This document shows, one piece after another, positions 24,009 through 32,328 of a stretch of DNA of 35,143 bases. The notes under the pieces were generated by a model, which was not told the origin of the DNA, made no database searches, and saw nothing but the letters and a program-made list of their open reading frames with translations. Source of the DNA: a virus; IMG/VR virus record IMGVR_UViG_3300021085_000105, positions 1 through 35,143 of that record, one strand, 5' to 3'. The stretch's first letter is position 1; each line of letters begins with the position of its first letter. Made by a program: the position numbers and the translations under genes.

Positions 24009-26126
24009 CTAACAGAAGAAGTAATTGGAATCAAGTACGCTTTTAATATTTAACGTACCGATTGTAGGCACAATGCCTTGATAACCCTTACCGAAAGGAA
24101 TACCATTATAGAAGTTATCAGTGTCATACATAGACACAAACTTCTCTCTAGTAGATACCATCAGAGACTCTACGCTACCTGCATGAGTACTGAAGGAGTC
24201 GTGAACAGCACCGAAGTCACCATCCCAGTCAGCTACAGTAAGAGCCATGTGACTGGCATCCATACTATGAACAAAGTTAGGGCTGATGCCACACATAAAG
24301 CCTCGTCTATCAGGTATGTCTGTCTTCTCTCTGATGACATGCTTAAAGCGTATCTCGCCTGTCGGAGTATTAAACCCGTAGCAATCTACTTTAACGGGCC
24401 TAGTGCGATAGCACTCGTATACTACTGGGAAGCCTGATGGGGTCACCCATTCAATCCCTCTCCCTCTATCTGTACCATAGTCTCTGGCCCAGTTAGTGAT
24501 CTCTTGGTCTGCTAGGCGCTGTAAGTACCTCATAGTATCCAGGGGACCAGGGCATACATCTTGTATAGCTCTGATTACTTGGCTACTGAGTTCGTCACAG
24601 TCCCATGTAGAGATATTGTACTGTGTAGTGAAGCCAAACTGATAGCAATCACTGTACATAGACTCAGACATTTTCTTTTGACCACAGCTATAAGCTCTCG
24701 TCATGGCACCACGCTTAGCGATACCCTTACGGATATGCTTCATTGGTATCTGTCTTTCTTCAAACCATTCGGGCATACGCTGAGTGAGTCGCTTAGCTAC
24801 CTGCACATAGAAATCATTCTGTACATCGGTAGGTACAAGACCAACAAGCTGTCCTGTCTTATCGTCCTTAGACATAGCGCCGAGGTGTTGCCACCCGTTG
24901 TTAGCACCGTCGATAGGAATAGGTAACTGCGTGTAGAAGTCGCCTTCACACTTAGAATACTTATACCACTCAACACAACAAGCAAGGAATGAAATAGATT
25001 TCTCTGCGTCTTCTGCAAAGATATGCATCTCGCCTAGCTCTATTATAGTATCGATGTTCTGCTGAGTCCACATAGCTCTGTCTTCAAGGGTCATCTTGTC
25101 TACTGAGATAGTGTCGAGCTCTTCTTGCTCAAGTACACTACGATAGTCTGTAGTAACCCAATCAGGTATCTCATCAATGTTATACGATTGATTAAAGCAA
25201 CAAGCAGTATGTACACCTAACCAGAAGCTTGCTTCTTGGTCAAACAGTTTACCGTCGGCAAAGAGCAACTGACCACGCGCAATATCCGAGCCTTGGAAGT
25301 TAAAGAATGGCTCTGAGTAATACAGCCTACCGCGATAGTCTGCATCAAGATAGAAGCTAAAGTCTTTGTGCAGCCACTTCGCTGCAATTGCCATTACTTC
25401 TTTTACCTCACGGTTCTTAGAGGCTTGGCGTTGATATAGCTTTTCATTCTCTTTAGCGTCTTCACCAGTAAACTCTTCAGTATTAATGAAGGTATCCCAT
25501 TGTTCTAAGATAGCGTCGTGTACGTCAGTGTTAACTAACCAACGAGTAGCTTGTAGCTTATCTATAGCTTTAACGAAGGGTGCTTCTTTATGTTTAATAA
25601 ATCTGTACTCTTTAGATTTATCCCATGTCTTGATAACACTTCTACCGTTACCTTGGATTAAGCTAGTTATTGGTTCAATTAATTCTGCGCTCATACAGAC
25701 AGTTCTACCTGCAATGGCTTCCATTTCACCCCACTTAGTTGTAGCATGAATAGTTACTGGCTTACGGCTCTTCATATGTCCTACCTGTATAGTGAGGTAT
25801 CCACACATGACAAAGCCTTCAATGACAAGGTCACCTACTCTAACATGGTCTCTAAAGTTAACGTTATTACTATCCCAACCTTCAACAATATATTTACCAA
25901 TTGCCATTGAAGCCTGAGTAATAGGCGTTTCACCTTCAGTCTTGCTACGCTTAAAACAGCGTTGCATAGTCTTTCTAGCGAATGTTACCATATCTTCTAT
26001 TAAGAAGTCTAGCATATCAACACCGTCGGTGTCAATCATTCGCATCAGTTGTAAGTTACGTCTAGGCTTGACTCCTAAGTCTTCACCCCTAATCTTCGTC
26101 AGTAGATAGTCCTTCACATCTTCCAT
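24009..26126 (-). CDS. T7-like DNA-dependent RNA polymerase
   Basis: This is a single-subunit phage RNA polymerase of 705 aa. All motifs are intact: DYRGRLYY (D263, R267), motif A PIPIDGANNGWQHLGAM (D406), motif B KGIAKRGAMTRAYS (K467, K471, Y479), SPNFVHSMDASHM, and motif C AVHDSFSTHAG (H642, D643). The C-terminus ends in YFFC, comparable to the aromatic foot of T7 RNAP (FAFA). T7 RNAP has 883 aa; here about 158 residues are missing before the DYRGR motif, so the N-terminal promoter-contacting domain must be reduced or different. It lies near the distal end of the - block and would act on phage promoters in the late region. Its start lies inside the upstream gene. Confidence 0.95.
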   Translation of the reverse strand: MEDVKDYLLTKIRGEDLGVKPRRNLQLMRMIDTDGVDMLDFLIEDMVTFARKTMQRCFKRSKTEGETPITQASMAIGKYIVEGWDSNNVNFRDHVRVGDLVIEGFVMCGYLTIQVGHMKSRKPVTIHATTKWGEMEAIAGRTVCMSAELIEPITSLIQGNGRSVIKTWDKSKEYRFIKHKEAPFVKAIDKLQATRWLVNTDVHDAILEQWDTFINTEEFTGEDAKENEKLYQRQASKNREVKEVMAIAAKWLHKDFSFYLDADYRGRLYYSEPFFNFQGSDIARGQLLFADGKLFDQEASFWLGVHTACCFNQSYNIDEIPDWVTTDYRSVLEQEELDTISVDKMTLEDRAMWTQQNIDTIIELGEMHIFAEDAEKSISFLACCVEWYKYSKCEGDFYTQLPIPIDGANNGWQHLGAMSKDDKTGQLVGLVPTDVQNDFYVQVAKRLTQRMPEWFEERQIPMKHIRKGIAKRGAMTRAYSCGQKKMSESMYSDCYQFGFTTQYNISTWDCDELSSQVIRAIQDVCPGPLDTMRYLQRLADQEITNWARDYGTDRGRGIEWVTPSGFPVVYECYRTRPVKVDCYGFNTPTGEIRFKHVIREKTDIPDRRGFMCGISPNFVHSMDASHMALTVADWDGDFGAVHDSFSTHAGSVESLMVSTREKFVSMYDTDNFYNGIPFGKGYQGIVPTIGTLNIKSVLDSNYFFC

Positions 26127-26349
26127 CAGATATCTTCTTCCATACGTCTAGTCCCCAGATGTGTTCTGAGGGATTATTTAACTCAGTTGCGGGGCAAGTT
26201 AATGCATCACGCTTTGACTTAACTCCGAGTGTCAAGTCATACTCTTCTTCTGGGAAGACCTCCCGTACTCTTGGGATGTCTTCTGTTTCGCATTGTACCC
26301 ATGCTACATACAAGGGGTCGTGTTCTAAGCTTTGGTAATAGATTTGCAT
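26089..26349 (-). CDS. small acidic protein, unknown
   Basis: This 86-aa protein starts within the end of the dCMP deaminase gene (25-base overlap) and its end overlaps the RNA polymerase start by 38 bases. The sequence has an N-terminal strand-rich part (MQIYYQSLEHDPLYVAWVQC) and an acidic middle (EDIPRVREVFPEEEYDLTLG). The tail has W and D residues. I do not recognise a family. The overlaps at both ends suggest translational coupling. Confidence 0.6.
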   Translation of the reverse strand: MQIYYQSLEHDPLYVAWVQCETEDIPRVREVFPEEEYDLTLGVKSKRDALTCPATELNNPSEHIWGLDVWKKISDGRCEGLSTDED

Positions 26350-26759
26350 AACCTTATTATGCCTTTCTCTTTAAGGATTTTATAACCATCCATGTATCTC
26401 TCGTCTGCCTTATCAATGACAACTTCTTTGATCCCAGATTGCAAGATAAGTTTAGTACACTCCATACAAGGCGCGAGCGTAGAGTAGAGTGTGGAGCCAA
26501 GTCCGTTGCCTCCATCACGAGATAACTTACAGATAGCATTAGTTTCAGCGTGAATAACATAAGGTAGAGTAACACCAGTACTAGGATGTTTGCACTCATT
26601 AGGAAAACCCGCTGGAGTTCCATTCCAACCCATTGAGATAATGTTTCCATCTTTGACGATGACTGCACCCACCTGAGTATCTTTATCGTAAGACATTTTA
26701 GATACTCGTTTAGCGATGTCCATATAGAGGTCATCATATCTTTCTTCCTTGATTGTCAT
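26325..26759 (-). CDS. deoxycytidylate (dCMP) deaminase
   Basis: This 144-aa zinc-dependent enzyme converts dCMP to dUMP, feeding thymidylate synthesis. The zinc site is HAETNAI (H70, E72) with TLAPCMEC (C98, C101). The substrate-loop signature GWNGTPAGFPNEC is typical of dCMP deaminases rather than of cytidine or tRNA deaminases. GGAGA precedes the ATG. Together with the reductase on the late strand and the deoxyribosyltransferase-like gene it forms the nucleotide supply set. No thymidylate synthase is seen in the window. Confidence 0.93.
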   Translation of the reverse strand: MTIKEERYDDLYMDIAKRVSKMSYDKDTQVGAVIVKDGNIISMGWNGTPAGFPNECKHPSTGVTLPYVIHAETNAICKLSRDGGNGLGSTLYSTLAPCMECTKLILQSGIKEVVIDKADERYMDGYKILKEKGIIRLCKSITKA

Positions 26760-26874
26760 TAGAATTCTCCATGGCGGCCTTAGCTTCAGATATAGTTCTG
26801 ATCTTTCTACCTGCCTTTGAGTCTATGTTTTGAAGTTTAATTGCCTTCCTTTTGATAGATTTCTTGTAGTTCAT
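26734..26874 (-). CDS. tiny basic protein, unknown
   Basis: This 46-aa frame starts at an ATG with an AGAGGA ribosome-binding site six bases upstream and fills the otherwise empty space between two genes. It overlaps the upstream gene by 38 bases and the deaminase start by 26. The product is strongly basic (MNYKKSIKRKAIKLQN, AGRKIRTISEAKAAM). Charge suggests nucleic-acid binding, nothing more. Confidence 0.6.
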   Translation of the reverse strand: MNYKKSIKRKAIKLQNIDSKAGRKIRTISEAKAAMENSNDNQGRKI

Positions 26875-27022
26875 CTTGAAGTCCTCTAATTTTATTAGCT
26901 CTCATCATAGCTTGGCTACGATACTTGTTACGTTCATTACTTGCATCTTCAAGTAATTGTTTAACATGGGCAAGCTCCTGCTGGAGCAAGCCTATTTGAT
27001 TGTACAGTGCTGTTTCACTCAT
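26837..27022 (-). CDS. small coiled-coil protein, unknown
   Basis: This 61-aa protein overlaps the helicase stop by one base and has a GAGGT site. It is almost entirely an amphipathic helix with heptad spacing of leucines (IGLLQQELAHVKQLLEDA, IRGLQDELQEIYQ), so a coiled-coil oligomer is likely. Small proteins of this kind sit next to replication genes in many marine phages. Function is unknown. Confidence 0.65.
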   Translation of the reverse strand: MSETALYNQIGLLQQELAHVKQLLEDASNERNKYRSQAMMRANKIRGLQDELQEIYQKEGN

Positions 27023-28683
27023 TACATTACCTCAAAGTCTAGTGTATCAGAGTCATGGTATACTAGCCTAGTAGTCTCGTGGTTGTACTTAGCTTGCTTA
27101 GCTGGACCAGTCTTACCAGTAAATCTACTTTTAAGTACAACAAAGTTGATTGTGTTTCTGATTTGTTCGTCGGTGTTTGCCATGTCTCTAGCAAATCCGA
27201 TGATGTCGAAAGATATTTGTTTAATACTTCCTGATCCCTTGATATCATCCATGCTAGGTAACTTGCCTTGCTCAAAGGTAGCTCCACCGCCTTGCACTTT
27301 CCTAAGATGACTAATAACACCGAGCCAGATGTTATGCTTCTTAGTAATCTTGAGAAGGTCTGACATAACTTTATCAATGGCTTCATTACCAGAGTAACCC
27401 TCAGCGCCCTCAGAGACTGCGATTGTAATGTGGTCAAGGATAAGATATTTACATCCCATGAGAGCCATATACTCAATCTTATCAATGAGAGATTCATCGC
27501 CAACAGAGCCTTGATGATCCAATAGAACAAGCTTTTCTGTACCAAATACTTCACGGCTTGCCGCCTCCTGTTCTTCAAGAGCTACATCATACTCTTGTAG
27601 GTTACGTTGTAATTTCATTTGAATAAACTTCTCTGCTGTATCACCAACAGACTCTTCTAATGAAATCATACCTATCTTATCACTAGTTTTGTCGAGTAAG
27701 TCAAGTACTATTTCTTTAATGACAGTACTTTTACCCGAACCAGTACCCGAAGTGAACAAAGTTATCTCACCGAAGCGCATACCGTTAGTCTTCTCATTGA
27801 TACCTGTTAAGCAGTCAGGGTATAACACTGACTCTGTAGCTTGTCGAGCAAGATACTGTTCCCATACAGGCTCATGACCTACTACGATACCTGCAGGGCT
27901 ATAAGATTGTGCATCCCATACAGAACGCATAACACCTTTAGTGCCTTGCTCAAGGTATAACTCACAAGGGTCTTTGCAAGAGCTTGTAGCTATCTTTACC
28001 TTATCGATACCGATAATGTTAGCGGCTTCTTTAATTGCTTTCTGACCTGCAGTATCAGCATCAAAGAACAAAACAACTTCTTCAAATGACCTAATCCAAG
28101 TGCGATCATTGAGTAAGCTCTTTAGATTACTAGCACTAGCAACGCTAACAACAGGATAAATCTTGTTGTAGTGGTCGAGCGAGGCTTGTGCCACCGCCAT
28201 TGCATCGAACTCGCCTTCTGTGATGACAAGCCGCTTGCCTCCAGCTCCAAAGCTTTTGCTACCAAAAGTCCTGACATCTTTAAAGTCTCCTACCGTATTA
28301 AATTGTTTAGGTAATGTTCTAGTCTTGTAGGCTACTAGCTGTTCACCTTTATAATACGGGTAATGATATGCAGTGATATTACGTTCACTATCATAGCTTA
28401 CTCGTACACCAAAGTGTTCTGCTACTGTCTTAGTGATTCCACGATCTTGACAACCACGAGCATCACCTGTGTTAGCAGTGAATGTATCTACATCCCATGC
28501 TGATTTAACTACATTATCTAGAGGCATGTCCTCTTCCTTTCCAATTTCTTTTTCATAATGGTTACAGACAAAGCAATAGCCGTGTCCGTCGTCGTACATA
28601 GTAAAGCCATCACTCGATGGACAAGCAGGACATTTAGTCTTACCTATTTCTTTACTCTCCGTATAATCTTTCTTCTTTTGCAT
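27022..28683 (-). CDS. primase-helicase, T7 gp4-like
   Basis: This 553-aa bifunctional replication protein is close in length to T7 gp4 (566 aa). An N-terminal zinc ribbon (C18, C21, C37, C40: KCPAC and CFVC) reads the primase site. The TOPRIM domain follows with VITEGEFDA (E156) and VLFFDADTAG (D208, D210). The C-terminal RecA-like DnaB helicase domain has Walker A TSGTGSGKST (K318, S319), a Walker B-like KYLILDHI and a DIKGSGSIKQ loop. It would unwind DNA at the fork and make RNA primers for the family A polymerase. The start overlaps the end of a 57-aa gene. Confidence 0.95.
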   Translation of the reverse strand: MQKKKDYTESKEIGKTKCPACPSSDGFTMYDDGHGYCFVCNHYEKEIGKEEDMPLDNVVKSAWDVDTFTANTGDARGCQDRGITKTVAEHFGVRVSYDSERNITAYHYPYYKGEQLVAYKTRTLPKQFNTVGDFKDVRTFGSKSFGAGGKRLVITEGEFDAMAVAQASLDHYNKIYPVVSVASASNLKSLLNDRTWIRSFEEVVLFFDADTAGQKAIKEAANIIGIDKVKIATSSCKDPCELYLEQGTKGVMRSVWDAQSYSPAGIVVGHEPVWEQYLARQATESVLYPDCLTGINEKTNGMRFGEITLFTSGTGSGKSTVIKEIVLDLLDKTSDKIGMISLEESVGDTAEKFIQMKLQRNLQEYDVALEEQEAASREVFGTEKLVLLDHQGSVGDESLIDKIEYMALMGCKYLILDHITIAVSEGAEGYSGNEAIDKVMSDLLKITKKHNIWLGVISHLRKVQGGGATFEQGKLPSMDDIKGSGSIKQISFDIIGFARDMANTDEQIRNTINFVVLKSRFTGKTGPAKQAKYNHETTRLVYHDSDTLDFEVM

Positions 28684-28825
28684 GGCGTGTTACCTTTCTC
28701 TTATGCCTTGCTTTATTAGAGCGGTCATCTCTCTCTGCTTTCTGTTGTTTGTTATTAAACAGCACAAAGAAGTCATCATCGTCTATACGATCGTCATCCT
28801 CAAACGGATCATTTTTCTGTATCAT
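28652..28825 (-). CDS. small protein with acidic N-terminus and basic C-terminus
   Basis: This 57-aa frame occupies the space between the GIY-YIG gene and the primase-helicase, overlapping them by 17 and 32 bases. The first twenty residues are acidic (NDPFEDDDRIDDDDFF) and the remainder is very basic (RSNKARHKRKVTRHAK). The bipolar charge could mimic DNA or bridge proteins. It is not recognised. Confidence 0.6.
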   Translation of the reverse strand: MIQKNDPFEDDDRIDDDDFFVLFNNKQQKAERDDRSNKARHKRKVTRHAKEERLYGE

Positions 28826-29492
28826 TTTTTATTCCATTGTAACTATTAACAAAAGCTTTAGTCAGCATCCATTTCTCGCTACCTAAAGTTTTATTATAGT
28901 ATACCTTTTCTTGGTTGTCATCAAGTTCAGTCAACACATTAAGATGTATCTGCCATTTTAACTCTAAGTAATTGAGAGCAGACTTATCAGGTGCTTCCTC
29001 TAATATCTGATACTTAAAGTGTTCAGGGTTATCTGAAACTTTCTGTGCAGTATCAACACCAGAGGATGCATAAGTTTTCCAGTTAGATTGTCTAACTCGT
29101 TTACCTTTACTGTAATTCCAGTAAGATTTCTTACCGACATAGCGTTTGTCTGTCTCTTTCTCAGTGATAAGATAGATAAAACCTTCCATGTCATAAGGTT
29201 GTAGCTCAAGCCTTGTATCCCATTGACCGTGTGCAAGAGCATCTGAGCCTGTAGCTTGCCATGCCTTCTGGTCAAAGGCAACACACACAGTGCCACCACG
29301 AGGGTTGACCCATACAGTCAAGTCACCCTCCCAGCCTTTCTTTAGCTTGAGTTTAGTTCTGAGGTTAGACTTACATCTAATCTCTCCGTGTTCCTCAGTA
29401 GTGATACCGACCCATCCTCCTGTATCTACTGTAGATACTTCGGTGATGATAACATCTTCGTATCGCTGATGGTCTTCTACATTGGTAGTCAT
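28809..29492 (-). CDS. GIY-YIG endonuclease-like protein with an extra N-terminal domain
   Basis: The ATG at 29492 has GAGGTG five bases before it and is preferred over a TTG four codons upstream. Residues 1 to about 100 form a beta-rich region of unknown type (WEGDLTVWVNPRGGTVCVAF). From residue 104 a GIY-YIG nuclease follows: GFIYLITEKETDKRYVGKK (Y107, Y118, G120), then WKTYASSG and YLELKWQ with the likely metal-binding E177. No intron or splice signal is seen around it, so a free-standing nuclease for host DNA breakdown, or a stand-in for T7 endonuclease I, is more likely than a homing enzyme. That is inference. Confidence 0.75.
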   Translation of the reverse strand: MTTNVEDHQRYEDVIITEVSTVDTGGWVGITTEEHGEIRCKSNLRTKLKLKKGWEGDLTVWVNPRGGTVCVAFDQKAWQATGSDALAHGQWDTRLELQPYDMEGFIYLITEKETDKRYVGKKSYWNYSKGKRVRQSNWKTYASSGVDTAQKVSDNPEHFKYQILEEAPDKSALNYLELKWQIHLNVLTELDDNQEKVYYNKTLGSEKWMLTKAFVNSYNGIKNDTEK

Positions 29493-29493
29493 G

Positions 29494-30180
29494 TTACACC
29501 TCAAAGAAGTCAGTTGGATTACGTAGTATGTGAATACCGTTAGCCGTTTCCAGTAACTTCTCCTTCCATTTTACAATGCCGTATTGAGCACGCCATGCGG
29601 CTAATACTCTATGTTTACGGCGTTTCATAGGGACACCCGCAAGCATCTTCTCTGCTTTCTTTGGTCCAATCTTAGGCAACCCAGGCAAATTATCTGTAGG
29701 ATCACCTTTAAGCATTTGAAGCCAATACAATAAGTCTGCCTTGTCTTCATCGATATCGTAGAATTCATTACGCTTTGGGTTGTAATGATGACCTACAATA
29801 CAGTCTAAGTCTTTATCGATATGTACTACAGTGAAGTCAATCTCTTCTTTAGCGCATTCAATTGCTTTGATGCGTACCATATCATCGGCTTCCATACCAT
29901 CAGAAGGTATAGCCAAGCCATCCTCAATAATACGTTGCATCAAAGGTCTGAATAGACTGGCATCTTTATGCGGGTCTTTACGATTAGCCTTATACTGTGG
30001 ACACAACTCATAACGAAAATTATCTTTGCCTCCACAATAAATTACTTGCTCATCAGACCATACAGGGTCTATCCAATTCTTTTGTAAGATAGCCTTGTAG
30101 TTATCTAATGCGCTGTCTACAGTTTCTTGTTGCCAAGCCGCTTGATATATACAGCTATCAGCATCTATAATTGCTAACAT
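29494..30180 (-). CDS. 5'-3' exonuclease (T7 gp6-like, flap-nuclease family)
   Basis: This 228-aa protein has the conserved metal-binding and DNA-binding parts of the FEN/T7 gp6 family: IIDADS (D6, D8), YKANR, GMEADDMV (E97, D99, D100), HIDKDLDC (D122, D124) and the helix-hairpin-helix-like GDPTDNLPGLPKIGPKKAEKM. It would remove RNA primers and degrade host DNA. AAAGGA precedes the start. At the 3' end FFEV precedes the stop, and GAGGTG there doubles as the ribosome-binding site for the next gene. Confidence 0.92.
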   Translation of the reverse strand: MLAIIDADSCIYQAAWQQETVDSALDNYKAILQKNWIDPVWSDEQVIYCGGKDNFRYELCPQYKANRKDPHKDASLFRPLMQRIIEDGLAIPSDGMEADDMVRIKAIECAKEEIDFTVVHIDKDLDCIVGHHYNPKRNEFYDIDEDKADLLYWLQMLKGDPTDNLPGLPKIGPKKAEKMLAGVPMKRRKHRVLAAWRAQYGIVKWKEKLLETANGIHILRNPTDFFEV

Positions 30181-30194
30181 TATATGTGTCCTTT

Positions 30195-31994
30195 CTAGTG
30201 TACATCTGCGTAACAGCTACCAATGACACCATCGCCATCCATACACTGCACATTGAATTGTTTAGGTGCTTCTCTAAATGCTTCGATACAGATCTCTTTA
30301 ACTCGTTCTGCATCAGACTCTTTAGCAACCCATGCCATCTCATCGTGATAAAAGATAACAGGGTATGCATCTAACTTTTCTTCAGCTATCTTAGCCATTG
30401 CATAACCCACAGCCGCCTTACAAGTAATAGCTTCTGCTGATTGTAACAAGTAGTTAAGCGATTGGTGTGCTGAAGACACATAGACTCGTCTACCATCAAG
30501 GCCAGGAATGAATGCATCTCCGTATCCATTCTTAGTCTGCTGAAAGATGTGGTCCAGCTTAGCCTTAATCTTAGCTAACCCAGGGATTGCTGATTGATAC
30601 TTCTGTTTACTTGCGTTACCAGCTTTATCATCAGGCTTTCCTGTAAGGATAGTGCCTAGTTTCTTACCGCCACCTCCGAAGAGATAAGCGTATAGCCATC
30701 GCTTAGCATCACCACGACTACTGCCTAGAATGTTGGCGTTATAGCTGTGGATGTCACCGCTTGTTACTTCCTTAGTGAAGTCGTCATCACCAATGTAATG
30801 ACACAAGGCTCTCATCTGATTACCAGCTGAGTCAGCACCAACTACTTTGTATCCGTCTTCACAGATAAAGAGACTACGCATCTCTTTGCCCCATGCCGCC
30901 TCGATACTAGGTAAGTTAGTGATTACTTCGTGTCGGGATCTGAAGGTGGGAGTACCGATAACCCACATTCGTCCATGTAGCCTGTCGCCCTTAACCGCAT
31001 TAAGCCAGCCTTCGAGTATAGACCTTCTTGATCTTGTTGTGTAGTATCTGTCAATGTCTTTACCGATGTCTCCAAGCAGTTCGAGAGACGTTGTTGTGAG
31101 TTTAGGGCTTGTCTTATGGAATTCATAGCCAACTTTCTTATAATTCCAGTCATCTGGTTTCCATCCTATAGTATAAAGATACTCTTTAACTTCTTCCATG
31201 TTACCTAGCGTAACCTGTGTAGTATACTGACGCTGGAACTCTTGTTGTGGGTTCCAGTCATCTACTTCAGGCTCATGTCCAAGAAACTCTGTCAGCAGTC
31301 GCCTAGTTACAGCAGTAAAGTCACCTTTCTTTGTGTACTTAGCTGTCTTAGGTTGTTTGTCTACATAGATAGTCATCTCAGGTAGATTAGGATGTACACG
31401 AGATTCAATGTCAGATATCTCTTGACACATTTCTTCGTGTAGCTTGTTGGCTCCATCTATATCAAACAACCAGCCATTCATTCTTATCTTAGCTTCGAAC
31501 ACAGCGGCATCATGCTCTGCTCTAATACCTTTAGATATCAATGGCTTAGTACTGGATTGGTCTTTGAACTCCTTCATCAGGATCTCAAAGACTCTTGTGT
31601 TTAGCTCAACATCTCTTACACAGTATGTCAGCATCTCTTCCGAGAACTCTGACCAGTTATCAAAGCTTAACTTACTGTAGCCAAGATGCTCACCCCAACC
31701 ACCAAGCCCATGCTTGTGTTTGCGCTTGTAGTTGAGTGTTTGGCTCATCATCCATGTATCATATAGCTTCTTGTCATAGAAGTCTATGCCGTACAGCTTA
31801 GTCAGTACAGCTAAATCATATCCGATGATGTTGTGACCGATAAGAGCGTCTGCATTAAGAAGAAAGTTAAGACCAGACTCAATGTCATCTGGCCTCCACT
31901 TGTATATCTTCTTAGTATCGACGTCTTGAGCAACAATACACCATACTTTGGTAGCATCAATGCCATCAGTCTCAATGTCAAATACTAGTCTCAT
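30195..31994 (-). CDS. DNA polymerase, family A with 3'-5' proofreading exonuclease
   Basis: This 599-aa replicative polymerase is shorter than T7 gp5 (704 aa). The exonuclease domain has VFDIETDG (D6, E8), GHNIIGYDL (D60) and YCVRDVELN (D128). The polymerase domain has motif A GADSAGNQMRALCH (D388), motif B RGDAKRWLYAYLFGGGG (R427, K431, Y435) and motif C FYHDEMAW (H550, D551, E552). Y435 corresponds to T7 Y526. A strong AAAGGA site lies before the ATG. It works with the primase-helicase, SSB and exonuclease of the same strand. Confidence 0.96.
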   Translation of the reverse strand: MRLVFDIETDGIDATKVWCIVAQDVDTKKIYKWRPDDIESGLNFLLNADALIGHNIIGYDLAVLTKLYGIDFYDKKLYDTWMMSQTLNYKRKHKHGLGGWGEHLGYSKLSFDNWSEFSEEMLTYCVRDVELNTRVFEILMKEFKDQSSTKPLISKGIRAEHDAAVFEAKIRMNGWLFDIDGANKLHEEMCQEISDIESRVHPNLPEMTIYVDKQPKTAKYTKKGDFTAVTRRLLTEFLGHEPEVDDWNPQQEFQRQYTTQVTLGNMEEVKEYLYTIGWKPDDWNYKKVGYEFHKTSPKLTTTSLELLGDIGKDIDRYYTTRSRRSILEGWLNAVKGDRLHGRMWVIGTPTFRSRHEVITNLPSIEAAWGKEMRSLFICEDGYKVVGADSAGNQMRALCHYIGDDDFTKEVTSGDIHSYNANILGSSRGDAKRWLYAYLFGGGGKKLGTILTGKPDDKAGNASKQKYQSAIPGLAKIKAKLDHIFQQTKNGYGDAFIPGLDGRRVYVSSAHQSLNYLLQSAEAITCKAAVGYAMAKIAEEKLDAYPVIFYHDEMAWVAKESDAERVKEICIEAFREAPKQFNVQCMDGDGVIGSCYADVH

Positions 31995-31997
31995 GTG

Positions 31998-32117
31998 TTA
32001 GTCCTTTCCGTTCTCACATTTTGGACAGTTTAATTCGTCTGAGAGAAAGTCCAATGCCCCCTCATAATAGGGCGTTTTACAACGTTTACAATGATTAATA
32101 GTCCTTAACCTGCTCAT
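31998..32117 (-). CDS. small zinc-ribbon protein
   Basis: The 39-aa frame from the ATG at 32117 carries CKRCKTPYY and CPKCENG, a two-CxxC zinc ribbon. A longer frame from 32231 would overlap the upstream gene by over 130 bases, so the shorter start is favoured, although no good ribosome-binding site is seen. It ends three bases before the polymerase gene. Confidence 0.55.
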   Translation of the reverse strand: MSRLRTINHCKRCKTPYYEGALDFLSDELNCPKCENGKD

Positions 32118-32328
32118 AAAGTTGTTTGTTGTGTCTGGATAACCAGATTTTTGTTTCATCCGAGACTTCCCCGTCTTTGATTTCGGCGTATCCCATATAC
32201 GCTGTAGCAAGTGCTGCACAAGTGGTATCATTTGTATCTAACCCGCAGTATCTGCTAGGCTCCTCGTGTTTGTGTTGTGAACAAGGTCTACCAATAGAGT
32301 CTGTGTGCTTACACTTAAACATCCCCAT
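32095..32328 (-). CDS. small cysteine/histidine-containing protein, unknown
   Basis: This 77-aa protein begins inside the preceding gene's stop region, with AGAGG upstream. The N-terminal part has CKHTDSIGRPCSQHKHEEPSRYC, a C-x-H..C..H-x-H..C arrangement that could bind zinc. The C-terminal part is helical (LSRHNKQLYEQVKDY). Either ATG of MGM could be the start. Function is unknown. Confidence 0.6.
   Translation of the reverse strand: MGMFKCKHTDSIGRPCSQHKHEEPSRYCGLDTNDTTCAALATAYMGYAEIKDGEVSDETKIWLSRHNKQLYEQVKDY

Noticed and set aside
24561-24926. Long + strand reading frames over the RNA polymerase gene (also 24078-24437 and 25486-25749)
   Set aside because: They are antisense to a gene with complete polymerase motifs, have no good ribosome-binding sites and encode sequence with no recognisable features.
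27063-27578. 171-aa minus-strand frame inside the primase-helicase gene
   Set aside because: It lies in another frame over the helicase domain, whose motifs are intact.
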